Assembly (NCBI GenBank): GCA_004352715.1
Contig: SCFE01000077.1
Location: 1,692,729 to 1,756,728, forward strand
Length of the DNA: 64,000 nucleotides
Source: Hofstenia miamia
Taxonomy: Eukaryota; Xenacoelomorpha; Acoela
Reading direction: 5' to 3'
Of this stretch, positions 44,472 to 59,400 are shown piece by piece; the stretch's first letter is position 1; every line of letters starts with the position of its first letter. Position numbers and translations under genes: made by a program. The notes under the pieces were generated by a model. It ran no database searches. It saw nothing but the letters and a program-made list of their open reading frames with translations, and was not told the DNA's origin.

Positions 44472-47400
44472 CTAAGCACATTTTATTTGTTCACTGTTTT
44501 ATGTAATTTATACAAAACAGATTGAGGTTGTACACTGAATAGTAGAATAAAGAACCCAACCGAAGACATGAGCGACAAATTTGCACGCTTTATCCTCTGC
44601 TTACACGCAAGAGCAAATGCTTACTGTACTAGAAAATGCAATAAATACAGAAAGACTTACACCTATGATTAGATCACGCTAGTATCAGATTTGCTTAAGG
44701 CATCAGTACAGGCTTCGAAAATTTCATCAAAATATAATTACAACAATTGAATAATGAATAATTCGGTAGAAACACGTAGGAATAATGCCAAAATAGCAAA
44801 CATTTATGCTTTAGATAATTTATGCAGATATTAACTATATTTAATGCGAGGTATTGGACGTAGACAAACCGTCTATTGTGCTTTACACCACTAATACCCG
44901 ATAGAAATGTCAATATTTCATGTAAAGGTGGTGATAATGAGTTATCCAAAACACCATCCACGACCATTTCCACAATGTAGTTGGTCCAAAACTTCTTACG
45001 AGATGATAGTTCGTCTACTAGTAGGGTTTTGTTTTCTAAAATATTAAATTATAACCAAGTGTAATTCTAAATTTAAAAAAAATACATTTGGATAATATAC
45101 TATAATATATAACATTCAGTAATGACTAAGATATTTGTATTCAATCAAATCTAATACAAATTTTTAAACAAGTAAAGAATGAAATTCAGCTGCTTCGGAA
45201 CACATGCTATAGTTGACGTCCGGAGCATGAGTATTTTGGAAAATATTATTACAAACAAAAATACTAATATAGCAAACTACACGACGGTGGTCAAAAGTGG
45301 ATTCGGGGTCAGGTCATACCTCCATTTCATCAAAAGAAACATGACAAAATTTATAATTTTCTCGAAAGTACAAGGTTTTTAAAACTAGTTAAAAGAACCT
45401 GGAAAATTGATTGATCGGCTAATATAAAACTTTTTTTGAGCGTTGATAATTTGATATCTTGGTCCAGAGAATTACTTGTGGTTTTGGGAGACACTCAGAT
45501 GATGTCTGAAAACAATTTCATTTTGAGCCTAAAATAAAATCAGACCCGAGTCATCTCCCACTAAATCTGAAGTCCCAATGAAATCCACGAGACAGCATTC
45601 ATCTTGCCATAATAAATATAAAGAAGACGAAGTCAATTTCATTTAGCTGATCATTAAAATATGTTTCGAATGTATTTAAAAACAAATAGGTATCTGTTCT
45701 ACCAAAGAAACTAAAACGCTAGGTTTTTGGTTGGACGTCAAAATTCCAGTCAGTTTAATCGCTACACACTAAACGTCGGCCAAAGAGGTTATTTTGAAGT
45801 TTCCAATAAAAGTAAAGCATAAATATCGAAACGTCGAAATCATAACCAACAGCGAATGCACATCTGATATTCTTGATATCTCGTAAATTGCAATTTCTTT
45901 CATATCAATTCCAAGTATATACAATAATTGAGACGCTTGAATATTGAATCCAACTGATTCTTAATATGAAAAACATGCTTAAATGCTACTGTATAAAAAC
46001 TTGAAGTTTAAAAAATGCACAAATGATTTAAAAATAGCCAACATCAATAAAGAATATGATCTTGAAGGCTCCATTCCTATTTTTGATAATTGAGGGATTA
46101 TAAATAATGAGATGCAATACATATGATCGATAACTAAAATTTTGCATTTCTTAGTATGAAGATTTTGAAGACATAAAATAATGTTTAAATAAACTAACTT
46201 GATAAAAGCCACATGGCGTATAAAGGTAAGATTGGGTCTGTTGGTTTGATTTCATCCCAGAACATGTTCACTTCAACAGTGCAACGAGCATCAGTGACAT
46301 CAACAGGGGGAACATACTCAGGTCCGTTCAAAGTTCGAGAATGCATAATTAAGGCTGGCAGATGCGACTCAAGTTTTAGTCTTTTAAAATACCACAACTA
46401 AATATAAAATAGTAATCAACAGTAAGATTGTAATTATTTTGTACATTATATATGAAGTTATATAATAAAAATTAATTTTAAATTTATGATGTGTTCATAA
46501 TTAAATAAAGCGGCTTAGAACAGCAAAAATTAAAAGAAAATTTAAATTATGGTGAAAGAATCTAATAATTTAGTACACAAAAGTTATTAAATGTAAAATT
46601 ATAATTCCATATAAAATTTGATTTTAAAAATTGCAGTTGACAACTATAAAAAATATTTGTAAAAAAAGAACCTCCACTGATTCAGAACGACAGAAAAATA
46701 AGTAACACAAGCAATATAAACGAAAATTTTCGACTACATGGTGAAATAATTATTTGAACAGAGCTACCATCGTTGAATTATTAAACCAAAATCAATCTGA
46801 AGTTGGTTAAATTTTTCAGAGAACCCTGATAGCTGCCAAACCATCTTAACTGCAAAAATTAATAAAGGCCTATATGCATCTCTTTTGCTGTTAACAGCTG
46901 CGATATTTTTTACTTAGTTCTTAGTTTAAATCAAAAAAAATTAGTAGATCGGCTCTGACATTGAAAGGATAAGAGGCAGAAGGTTTTTGATGGTCTTGAT
47001 CCAGTGAAAATATTGTAAAAAGTAGACTCTAAAAATGCATTTCCCGACTTAGCTTTTAAATGTTTTTAATGTTTTTCGAAGCATTTTTTGAGGGGGGGGG
47101 TGACCACCCCCTTGGCATCAGCTACGAACAAAATTGAAAATAGTTCACTTTAATTCACATTTGCTTAAAAACTTCGTCAAACTAATTTAGCAAATTATTT
47201 TCACACAATATTTATGTAATTTGTTAGAAATAGCAGATTACGCCAATGGGAAAAATGTTTCTTTCAACATCAGCAATTACTGTGCTCAATATTTGTTTAC
47301 AGCCCAGGGGAAGGTGTCAGTCACCCCCGTTTTAAAAAACCTAAACACACCTCTGATACCTGGTGCTTTGTAAATGTGTTTTGAAAATTTTACCAAGTGT

Positions 47401-50400
47401 AAAGTCAATCATCCATTTTACAAAGAAGTTGATAAAGAGCGAGACATGACAACACAATTGTAAATGACTCAAAATAAAAAATGAATAAAAATCCAAATAT
47501 AAACTATAATTGATATTTTAAATCAACCTCTAACAACGGTGTTTGTTGATTAATTGGGACTGCAAGTATCTTTATCATGACTAACAGCACTGGTTTGAAT
47601 TCTTGTGCGTGCTTGATGGCCTGTTGAGGGGATTGAAAGACATTTATAGTGTGTTAACAACACAGATAGTATGCCAAAATGGGTTAAATTTTATGTGCTG
47701 TTTTAAACAGCACTTGTTTGCTGTTTGCTGTAACAGCTTGCAGCTGTTAATAGCAGTGCTATTGGGAGCCCTGCCTATATGTTATAAACATTTTTAGAAA
47801 AAAATAAAAATTTACCAGATTCCAAAATATGAGAGGTTTGTTATCAACGTAGTCCGAAGAAACAAATGCAGAATGTCCGGAGTTATCCAAAAGCAGCTCT
47901 ACTTGTTTCCGCAAAACCAAAGGACTCACATAAGGAACGGTAATGAGCGGAAGTTGAGAACCCACCAGGGAGGTACAGCTACTCGAATGTGATGGATCAC
48001 GGTCTAAAATATTTATAAAAAGTAGATTTCACAATTAGCAGGAAACACCAAATCAGAGATGTAGCGAAAGTCACCAATTGTGAATTGGTAATCCAGTAAC
48101 ACTGGTTAGAAAAGTGACCTAGTTGAAATTGTATGATATCAATGACCGAGTTGATAACGAGATCAACTACATAATTTGCCTACATTTTATGAAGTTAATT
48201 GACCCGGTTACATCTCTACCAAATTTTATATCTACTAAATACTTATTCATACAACAAAAATTTAATTGTGCACAAAGACTTAATTTCATTTCAATATTAT
48301 AATAAATACAAGAAAACTTAGGTGTCAAACAATCAAAAGAGCATTAGCTAAATACTTAGTTCCGTTTCGCTTTGATATGAACGGTAGTGCTTCATTTATG
48401 CATAAGACACGTAAGGTGATCATTAGAGTTAATGCTTAATTACTAATACCCGCTAAACCGTTGATGCTGTTCACACTGGCTCCCTTGGAAGAAGAGCCGT
48501 CACCGACTAATCTTTCTGACTCATTGCAGAGGCTGTCGTTGGATTGGGACGAATGACACAATTTGGTGAGCAATCTAAAAATAATTTTAGTAAAGAAAAC
48601 TTGAAATTTAACAAACTCTTTCGAAGCAGTGCGATAGTCTGTTATGTAAATCAAGAGATTGGGGACCATTTTGAAATCACAGCTAGGGCATCTAAACAAA
48701 CAGTAAATGATGAATATACATTAAAGTAAATGAATAAATTCAAAATTTAGTAAATGTTAAAACATTTTTAAAGAAAGTAATAATTATTGTATTAAAAGTA
48801 TTTTCAATTGGACCTGGATAGTTTTTGAAGAAGGAATTCAATTACTCAATTTTAATAGATTAAATGATTTGGGGAAAGTTGTAAAGAACTATTCATTAAA
48901 AATTAATATTGAAAAGTACAGATGCCATTTCAAAATTAAACAATTTTCAATGTAAACTCATTCTAGAGAAAACTAGCTCTCACATTGAAGAAAATTGGAA
49001 AAACAGAATATGGGGGCAATCAAAGCAAATGTCTTAAAATGAAAAAAATTAACATTTCAACTCTAAGAGCTTAAAACGGTACTACCTAAAATACAAGAAT
49101 CGTTCCTTTGTTAGCAAGAAAAATAAGTTTATAACCTAAACAAAAGCTCACAAATTGTCATCACGAAAACTGTAGACGAGCACTTCCAAAAAACTAAGTG
49201 AGCTAATTTAAAGTACTAACTTGGTTTTAAAGTTCGAGTCATCCATTGTCCACCCAGCCATGATCTCCTCATCGTACATGAGGTTAGAGCATCGAAGGCA
49301 TTGTTGGCAAGTTGTGATATTGATTCGTACGCAGGCTTTAGTTGCATTTACAGCCAACAAAATACCTTCGTACTTAGTACTGAAATGACGACCGCTCTTC
49401 GGATTAGATGTTGAACCATCAGCATTTCCAGCTAAAATATTCATGGAATAAAGAAAAACAGTTTGTAATGCAACTTGGAATTACAAACAATAAACAACTA
49501 AATACTTAAAAAAATTTAATTTTAAGCAAACAATCTAATATTAATTTCAATTAAGTCGAAATAAAAATACCTCAATGTTTGGATAAGTGTTCACTATTAA
49601 TAACTCATAGAAAAAAATCATAGAATTTATTGGAAATCAATAAATTATTATTAATATGCAAGCAATTAATTACATCACAATAAACTAGGTAACTTAAATG
49701 GTTTCAGTCAATTTTACAATTTCCTCTGTAGTTTATAATTACAGCAAGGACATATATTTAGTATGTATTAAAGCATAAAAGTATTTACGTTGATTTGGCT
49801 CTGCCAATTGTGAAACGAGATCCTTAACCCCACAGATGAATTGATTGCCTGTCTTCCGTATACTCTTCACAACTGCATCATATTGCTCTTGATATCCTCG
49901 AGCATTTACACTCATTGATAGCATACTGTTTGAAGAATCACTCAGAAGACTCGTTTGAGAACTATTCAGCTGCAAAGCAGATAAATTTCTAAAAATAATT
50001 TTAAAAATACACAAATTTTAGTTGCTTGAAATCCTTAAATTACTGACAACTTAAGCGGGTGTGTATTTTCCTCAAAATTAAAAAATTTATAGTATGTTTT
50101 GTTGTTTAAATTAAATTTAAAAATAAAACACATACGCATTACTGCTTTGCTTGGAACCTGGAAGAGTAGGAACGGACTGTGCAACATTATCATCACTAGC
50201 CTTTGAGCAGCTTTCTTCTTCATCTGAATTCACTTCCGACTCAATTTTAACAGAAAGAATGTCGGCATATTTCCGATGCTTTTCTGTTTCAGAATCAGAG
50301 CTTTCAAACGAGCAGTCTTTTTCTGAAGTTTCCAACGACAACTGTCGCTTCACTGGATTGGATATGTTACGTTCAAATGGGTTTTTAAATAAATCTCCGC

Positions 50401-53400
50401 CATCTGTTGGGGTCTGCTCGTCGGCTACTTCAGTGAACTGCAGCTTTGGAGAGGTGTCAAAAGCAAGAGGATGCCATATAGTATTAGACGAATTACCAGT
50501 ACTTTTGCTAAATAACCCCAAACTTAAGCTAAAAGTTCAATTATTTTAAGTTCCACGGGATAATTAGCTTTTACAAAAATTTTACTGAAAGATATTTTTT
50601 TGTATTGGTGCAACAAAAAAATTATACAATTAAACTCACAATATTTATACTTGACTAACACTTCATTTGTTCACAGTAGTGCACCTTAAAATTACATAAA
50701 AATAGCCATACTGAAAATTTATCATATTTGTTTATAAAACAAAAAATAAACTTTAATAGAAGGGAGTTATCACCATGTGGAAAAAACAAAAAAATGGTAA
50801 ACTAGTTAACGAAATTATCTAAACAACATATATATATACTATATCCCATTTGCTTTAAATTAAATTTTTACCATAAAAAATTTTCAAATTATTCCTCTAA
50901 AATTAAAACGCGTTAATAATACAAATCAAAACAGGAAGGCGGTTGAAATTTTCCCACTTAGAATGTAATTTACAAACAGCAATATTAATCGCAATTCATT
51001 GCATATTTGAGACAATTTCAACCCCCTCCCAAATATAGTAAAATAATCTAACTACATTTCTCAAAACCAAAAAGAAAAAAACACAAAAGCTTTGAGAATG
51101 TATTGCAAGATTGGACATAATATAAAAACTCATTGTTAGTATAAATGTAGATAAAAAGATGCTACCTATGCTGCAAAGTGCGATGTTCAGTAGGTGTATC
51201 ACTACTCGACGTTCCCAACGTGTTTTCCACAGGAATCACATCCGGTGGGACATTGTCAGTAGGCTCTTCACTTATGGGAGCCATTTTCGAGGTGGATGAC
51301 GAGAGAACTGAATCAGAAAATTTGCTGAAATTACCATGTACAGATTCCTCACTGGCAGATGTCAGATCGGACCAGCTTCTTCGTTTCAACTAAAAATGGG
51401 ATGTAATGGGTCAGACAAACAACATTTAAATTAGGATTGCGCAATCAAATTGAAGCAGTACACAATTAATAAGGCTGTGTAAGCAAAATTAAAAGGGAGT
51501 ACCTCAAATCCATCTGAAAATCCATTGGAATCTATTGGCGTCTGATCGATTCGATTTTCAGAATTAGCTAAAAATATTGTGTGAATTTATAAAGCAAAAT
51601 GTCTCAAATGAATCAACGTATGGACACTAAATGACTACAAAGAACATCACAATGCATTTCTATTTGTGACCAATCACATGATACATATAAATAAAATTAC
51701 ACGAATCTATCTTGAATTGAAACATGCACAAAAGAAATAGCAGAAAATGACGATATTTTTAATTACAGATATATCTTTGATGTAAATACAAATAGGCATG
51801 AGAGATATTATAAAATCAAGGACAAACTCAAAAATACAATTTTATTATTGAGTACTAGCTGTACTCAGGTACATGCCGCGTTTTAGATCAGAATACAACA
51901 ACCAATGAGGTAAAATCAAAATAAACTTTAATAAAAAATTCATATGAAATAAAGTTAATATTAAATTCAAAATATATTACATAAATATAGACGAATAGAA
52001 ATATTGAATGAATTGATAGTAAAAACTAATTGATAGAGTCCAATTTCAAATAGTTCTCCATCAATGGCATTCATAGAAACATCACATTTAAACAGAAGCT
52101 ACTTAGATAAGTGACAACAGGAAAAACATACAATATTTACAGTTCAAATAGGTATATGATAGCAGTTCATAAAATTGAGAAAAATTAAATAATTGCAATT
52201 CCGGCAAAAGCATTGACTACTTCAAGAAAAACCATCTTTGGTCTTTATTGACAAATATTGAAAAGAAATACTAATGAATTCGAATTCATTCACATAAATC
52301 CACATTTGATAAGTGATAATAACAAAAAATAGATATCCAATCAATAAAATTCCAATGTGAGGAGTGGAAAACAGGTTTTAAAATTCTTGGAAGAATTTCA
52401 CAGAAATTAATGTGAAGTAATTGTTGAAGGACGCTTTAGGAATATTTTGGATATATACAACCTATTAGTACGCCTACGATAATTTCTTACTCTAGCATGA
52501 ATCTTAGTAGAAAGCGAGCTTTCCATTCCCCCATTTAGATATTTACTGTCAACTATAATGGCGACACCAATCATTCACAAATAGTTTGGCCAAAATTGCT
52601 CAATTTTCGTAATTTGTATATAGTGTTTAGGTAAGACGATTCACATCTAGTATTGCAATTTCGTCTCAATCAGCGACCCAAAGATTAGATATTGAGACAA
52701 AGTTTAACACAAGTTGACTCGCAGACTATTGACCCACGATTCGATAATAAAATTTCAAAAACACTTATATTGATGATCTTTTGCAAAAATGTAAAACTGA
52801 AATAATGCAGCAAAAGAACCGCATGAAAAAAGTAATAGCCCAATAAATTAAGAAAACGATGTAGATTAGATTTTTACATTTGATAAAGGAAATTTCTGAC
52901 ATTGCACTAGAAGAGCAATTTGGATTAACTTGTTTGCCAAATTCGTTTAGTGTGTTTAATCTCTTAACTTGACGTGTAATATCAACGGAATATAAAAAAT
53001 TTAGTTGTGAATTTTTAAAATTATTTCGGGTATGGGCAGAGAAGTCAAAATAAAAATATATTACAAAGTCTAGAATTTAGTGATAACTCCGAAACAAATG
53101 TCAAAATTAAAATTCATTCTCAACTAGTTATTAAATATTGGAACTTGGACAAAGACTGGCAAATAGCTATAAAGTGTTTTCTGTAGCAATATGAGTTTAT
53201 TTGATCATTGCGACGAAACTAAATTGATATCTGTTACGAGGTGGACAATAGCATAGTCATACGTTTTTAGTTACAATGTGTAATTCAAACAAGTAATAAA
53301 AGCAAATTTTGGAATACTACATGACATTCATACGAAAGTGAGTCAAAAGAAATTTTCTGAGAAGCTGGATTAGGTTTTGTATACGTCATACTAAACCACT

Positions 53401-56400
53401 TGAATTCCATACTACACCTGTGTAGAATACCAAAATAGTATTTTGTGAAATCTCCAATCCAAATATTCGCATTTAGTTCGTTCTTCAATGAAGCTTGCGA
53501 TATACACAATATGTCATAAGTAACTACAATTGTGAAATAACTGCATCTGAGTGAAAGTTTCCCCAATATTCAAACACTTTATATTCTTAAAAACTACAGA
53601 AATGAATATTCTTAAAAACTGACAGAAATGAATATTCTTAAAAACTCACAGAATATGTTCGAAACGTCCTCCATTTTGTTCAGACATGGAAATGCAGTTA
53701 ATAGTCTCACTAAATACCTGCGAAATGGCTACAGTGATGAACTTTTTCAATTCCTGATGATTGAACTTTTGACATTGCTACATTTTCGCTTGTATTTTAC
53801 GGTTATCTTGGAGCCAGAATCACAAACATCTAAATCTGGTGATCTTGGCCGCCAAATCGGTGGGAAATTATTTCCAATGACTCGTCTGGACAAAATTGAT
53901 TTATGAGAAATTCCTTAACGTGCAATATGCGGCACAACCCTATGCTACATAACGAAGCTTTCGATGGCATCGCAACTCCAAANNNNNNNNNNNNNNNNNN
54001 NNNGGGAAATTATTTCCAATGACTCGTCTGGACAAAATTGATTTATGAGAAATTCCTTAACGTGCAATATGCGGCACAACCCTATGCTACATAACGAAGC
54101 TTTCGATGGCATCGCAACTCCAAATTTTTCAACACTTTCAAGTAAATTTACAATCAACCGATTTGTAAAAAAACGTGTGAGGAAGTCTTCCGCCCTCGTG
54201 GAACAAAATAGAGGACATTTTCTACATATATGACGAGAGCTAAAATATCGCTTTTCTGTAGCTTCGAAAAAAAATTGAGTATTGGAAATGTTTTCTCGCA
54301 GAAATAGAAATTTCAAAATTGCAATTGCTTATGACATACCCTGTAATATTTACCAACGTAGAAATCCCAGCAAGTACACGAACTCTTAACCAAAAAGGGA
54401 ATATTTAACATTTTTGGGAATTATTTAAATAGAACAGCTAATATGCATGAAAAACTTGAGAGACAGCTGTGCATTTCATTTAGGAGTATGTCAAGATTTT
54501 ATATTTTAAAATATCTTAATCTTGATAAAGAATAGTGAAAGACCCGAAGGATGAATAGTCACAGGGAAATCATGGCTAAATTTGACCTATGCGACCTAAA
54601 CACTAAAAGTGTGTGGGGCTACAAATCGCAGCTAAACACGACACTGAATACATTTCTTAAGAAATGGAGACAATGAAACAATAAAAGTTTACTTACATAC
54701 ACCTAACGTATTTTGCAGAATGAATACAATGTACATGTCTGGATATATCTATTAGTCATTCTTCAAGAACAAGTCCAAGTTCTGAAAATAATAGAAATTT
54801 CAAAATAACAATGCCGCAAGTCAATAGGTTAAGTCGAAATGCGGTGACCCACGTGCATTTGCAGTAAAAACATTGATACTTTTTTCAAGGTAGTTTGTTT
54901 CGGTTGCAAAATTCTCGCCTAGAAAAGAGCCTTGCGCGACCAGATATTTAGCTCTCGGTCCCTAGACGTCCCTGTACCATAAAATCCATATGAACAATAT
55001 TTTGTCATCGATCATTTTCTATCACTGATTCTAATTGGGAGACACGAAACTTTTGAAAAGAAAAATAAATTTTTTATGCTAAAACTTGGTGCACAGACGT
55101 CATATTTGTAAATTATTTAAGTTCACGAAACTATAACAATATATATTAAAATGAAATTCACCATGACAACAGAGCAATACAGAATATCAATCACTTCAAA
55201 TGAAAGCATGCTTACACAAAAGAGCAAACGAGCGATGCACGATGGGAGAGAGACGAATAGGCGTGAAACCTAACATGCACAGTCATGAACAAACAGAATA
55301 ACGTGTCATACTACCTATCTGATCACCTGTAACGCAGTCAGGACTATCACGTTCTTCCGACAAGAGCATTGAGCAGTAACCTCTAAAAAGTTTGCATTAG
55401 AGCTTAGAAAAAACAAGTTTGGGAAATGGAAACCTCTTTTTAATTATATTTCATGCTATAGATATATCAGTATGTATAAACAACTGCGAAATTAACCGAG
55501 ACATCATTGCAATTTTGCAATTTGGGATTTAAAATTAAAAGCAATTGAAAAGAACTTCCATCATCTAAGGAAGCCATAGTTGACATTGAAAATGATTTAT
55601 GGTAAGCGAACCAGTGCCTTAGTGAGCAAAGAACATTTCTAAATACAGTAAAAAGGGCTTGGAAAATATTAAAGAAATTCTTAATTAAGGAAAAAATTGC
55701 TTTTTATCACGAGTTTACATACATCCTCTTTCATGCCTTTCGTTAAATAATTATAAAAAAGGACAGTGCGAAAAATGTAATCAAATGCGATAAAATGTAA
55801 TGAAAAATTGCTTTCATCAAGATTCGCTAAATACTGAAAAACCAAAACCATTAATGGTTTATAGTCACTATAGGGAAGCCAATAATGAACCTAGATAATA
55901 AAAATGAATATTCGAAACATCATTCCTAATGTATATTTCCTAGGTTAAGTGAATGTTTACTAAAGATTGCTTCTAAATTTATTTCTTGAATGTTGTATGA
56001 TTTATTTTACAGAATAGGTGGATAAAAGCAAACATCAAAGTTCACATCGAAATTGCAAATAAGGAAGAATACTACCGGAGTTTAATTCGTAAGTTATAGG
56101 GAAAAAATTAAGAAATTATGTAAGACAAAACGAAGAAGCTGGGATGAACAAAGAGCATGAAGATGCAAATTGACTAAATCTTGTGAAGACATAGCGCTCA
56201 TAAAGAGAAAAACAGCATCAAAATTAATGTAACAGAAAGTCCTTTATCTCTTCAGTATAAAATGAAAGCTAATATCAAAGAATAAATAGTTTCATTAAAA
56301 GTACAAAAGGACAATTCATACTTATCAGCACTACATCCAGAGGTATCATCCTTAACTTCACTGGAGTGAGTGGATTCGGTCATCTGCTGAAGTTGATTAC

Positions 56401-59400
56401 GCATTGGACTTGTGAAGTGATAGAGAGCAAGAAATATGCACCTGACCTTCGCCCAACGCGCCTGCGCTCGGGGAACATCTGAGTTCGTGTCACATTCAAG
56501 CAGAAGTTTATTATAAAGACTGTACGTAGTGGCATTAAGTCTCAGCCCATGCGTACTCACAACGTTCATCACCTAAATGCAAATGCAGTCGATAATATGA
56601 ATTTGATGTAGAAGTGCTGAAACAGTATTTTTGAAAAAATAGCAGAATAAATTTCATCATCAAAAGAATTTTGTGAAATTATACCTGAATGGCTAATTCT
56701 GGTCGATTATAATAACGACTGAGTTGTAGCAAAACTCTGTAACAGACATCATCGGGGACAGCATGTGCGGACTTAAGATCTGTGAGCATACTTTCTAGCT
56801 TACTGATTCCGTACTTCAAACGAGTATATTCCTCAATAGCATTTCCAGTCATTCTTACGTATGAAGGCAGCATAATGTAGAAAAGGGCGTAACAGTTTGA
56901 AAGTAGGAAAGCCGCTCCCTTTACAGGAGAACCGTCCTTTCCAAGAGAACGAGCTAATTTTTGTGCAGACCTAAACTAACAAGTTCTACTAATAAGATCA
57001 TTTTATAAGTCAAACAATACAACGTGTAAAATAGTAATTAAATTCAGTAATTTATTAAATTAAACATGGATTTTACTTCGTTAGTATATTTAATTGCATT
57101 TATTTAAAAACTAGAAAAACTTTACTATTATATTTACAATATTAACAAAGCAACTCATTCACAGAATATTGAAAATGTGATGAATTGCTGGAAGAAAGAC
57201 GGAAAACATATAAGGTATTTTCCACATCTTTGGAATCTACCCCAATTGTCAGTGTAAAGTATGGTGTCATGCTGGCAATTCATTTAGATTAACATGTCTC
57301 AACTAATGGACTACGAAAACGTGCATTTGCGGTGCAGCGATAACAAAAGTAAGATGTGGACAAAACTAACTTTGTACTGGAAGAGACTGCCAAGCGTCAT
57401 ACTGGGCTGTCAAATGTGCACGTTTATAAGGTTTTTTCTGAAAAGTAAAATGACAAAATATAACACAGCAAACAAGTACGATCCTACAGCAAAATAATTA
57501 ACTAAAATTATAAGCAATAAAACAGGGGGATACTTTCTGCACAATTATCAACACTACTAATGCACTATGACATTAAAATGTGCCGACTCACAAACTACAG
57601 AAGAAATCAATAAATTTTAAATAACACAATTGCATTAAATGAGAAGAGCCAAAACGTTTATGTATTTAAAACAGGGCGTTTACGTACATAAATATTTAGG
57701 TAAAATATGTGCTTAAAAACGCTAACTATGTACTGAAAAACTGAATTAATGAGGACTATAATGACTTGTTCTAAATACAAAATAGCATTTTAAGGTTTTC
57801 TGGGTCAAGTTGTGGTGCCGAATGGATAATATATCCGTGTAAGAACAAAATATTCTTTCGACCATGGAGGAAATAATTGGGGCACCGTTCATTAAAAAAG
57901 ATCGGTTGGGCTCCACTCCAATAAACGAAAGGTCGCACTTTTTTCGTTTTAGTACCATTGGATTAAAAATCTTTCATCGTGGCCTTGATTTCCTATGAAA
58001 TTTGAGTAATAACCCTAAATATTTACTAAAAACTCGAAAAATTGCGAAATATTTTTTTAAATATATAAATGCAAAAGGCGGCAAAATATGTACGTACGTA
58101 CGAAAATATATATTTACATAAATGAGCAGTAATAGAATTTCTAACGACAATGTTTCAATTCATAATTAGTCTTAAATAGGGAACTATAACAAAATTACGC
58201 CTAGTATTGAAAAGAGTAAGTACAGGGCGCGCGAAAAGTAGCATACGAACTTTATTTTGTAATTTTATTTGGGTACGTGAAATCAAAATTGTTTTAGCAT
58301 GATTTTTGCATAGGATATACTGGGGGATTTCATTACTATAATAAACAATACCATGTACATATTGTACTTATATAAGTCAATCGTCATAAGAAAAATTACA
58401 TATTTAGATCAATACAGGGCTAATTTTGAAAGAGAACATTTATATTACATTTATATTCCACATTTATTGAATTTTTCCAAAAATGAAATTGAAAGAACAT
58501 TTATATTCCACATTTATTGATTAGATTCTCGTTTAGATCAGGTTCAAGACGTTAAGGAATGTCCACCACGATTCTGGAGACACATATCCAAGCGTTTCAC
58601 GAAGTTGCACATCATGGTATAAAGCATTTGAAGAGGAATATCACGAATAGCTCTCTTGATCCGTTCTTCCAATTCAAGAAGTGTATGAGGTTGAGGATTT
58701 TCGGCGGCCCATATCCTTGTGTTCCACGTGTTGACTGTGCCAGACAGATGAAAGTGAGCTTCATCGGTCATGAGGATCTTTGGCAGCAATATTGTTAACA
58801 TCTTCTCATAAAAGATTCTCCGAGAGTCATAATCCCGTTGAACAAGTTTATGCACTCGACGGACTCTGTATGGATGGAAATGAAGATCTTCTTTCAAAAT
58901 TTTTCGCACTGTGGTCACCGGAATGTTCGTCTCAAGATATTCTCCTTGTGCTGATCTTGCCGCTCGCAAATTCCGTTACATCACTTACTGCGTTGATATC
59001 TTCAGTTGATGTTCTGGAACGAGCACTTCGAGGGAGGTCTGCAACAGACCCCGTAGAACAAAATCGGTCTATCAGATTTTGAACTGTGTGCCATGATGGA
59101 GCTTGTTCTTTTCTTTTCAGGTTCTTCGTATTGGAAAACTTCCTGATTGTTTTAGTCACTGACTCTGCATTTGCGTAATAGAGTTGCACGATCAAAATTC
59201 GGTCCTGCAGTGAAATGCGACTCATGTTTACCGCGTAATAGAGTGAAATGCAAGTGAACAGTGTTTACCCCGTGCACTGTTCAGATAGATAGTTCAGATA
59301 AACAAAAAATCCCCCGACCTAACTTTCTCAAAAAATATGTTCAAAAAATAATTCACTTTGATTTTTGATTTTACTTAATAAATTAAAGTTCGTATACTTA

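Noticed and set aside
44110-44481. 123-codon frame as a membrane protein gene
   Set aside because: Its first part joins in phase to the DENND4 exons. The hydrophobic remainder follows a strong GTAAGT donor and may be intron read-through.
47603-47797. Plus-strand Cys/Leu-rich 64-codon frame
   Set aside because: No motif and no splice context. It lies in a DENND4 intron next to a real minus-strand exon.
50151-50549. Plus-strand 132-codon serine-rich frame
   Set aside because: It is the antisense of the DENND4 exon at 50,136-50,528, whose splice sites and phases fit.
58780-59082. Plus-strand 100-codon frames inside the mariner copies (also 60,641-60,943)
   Set aside because: Antisense of the transposase. 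The catalytic motifs are on the minus strand.
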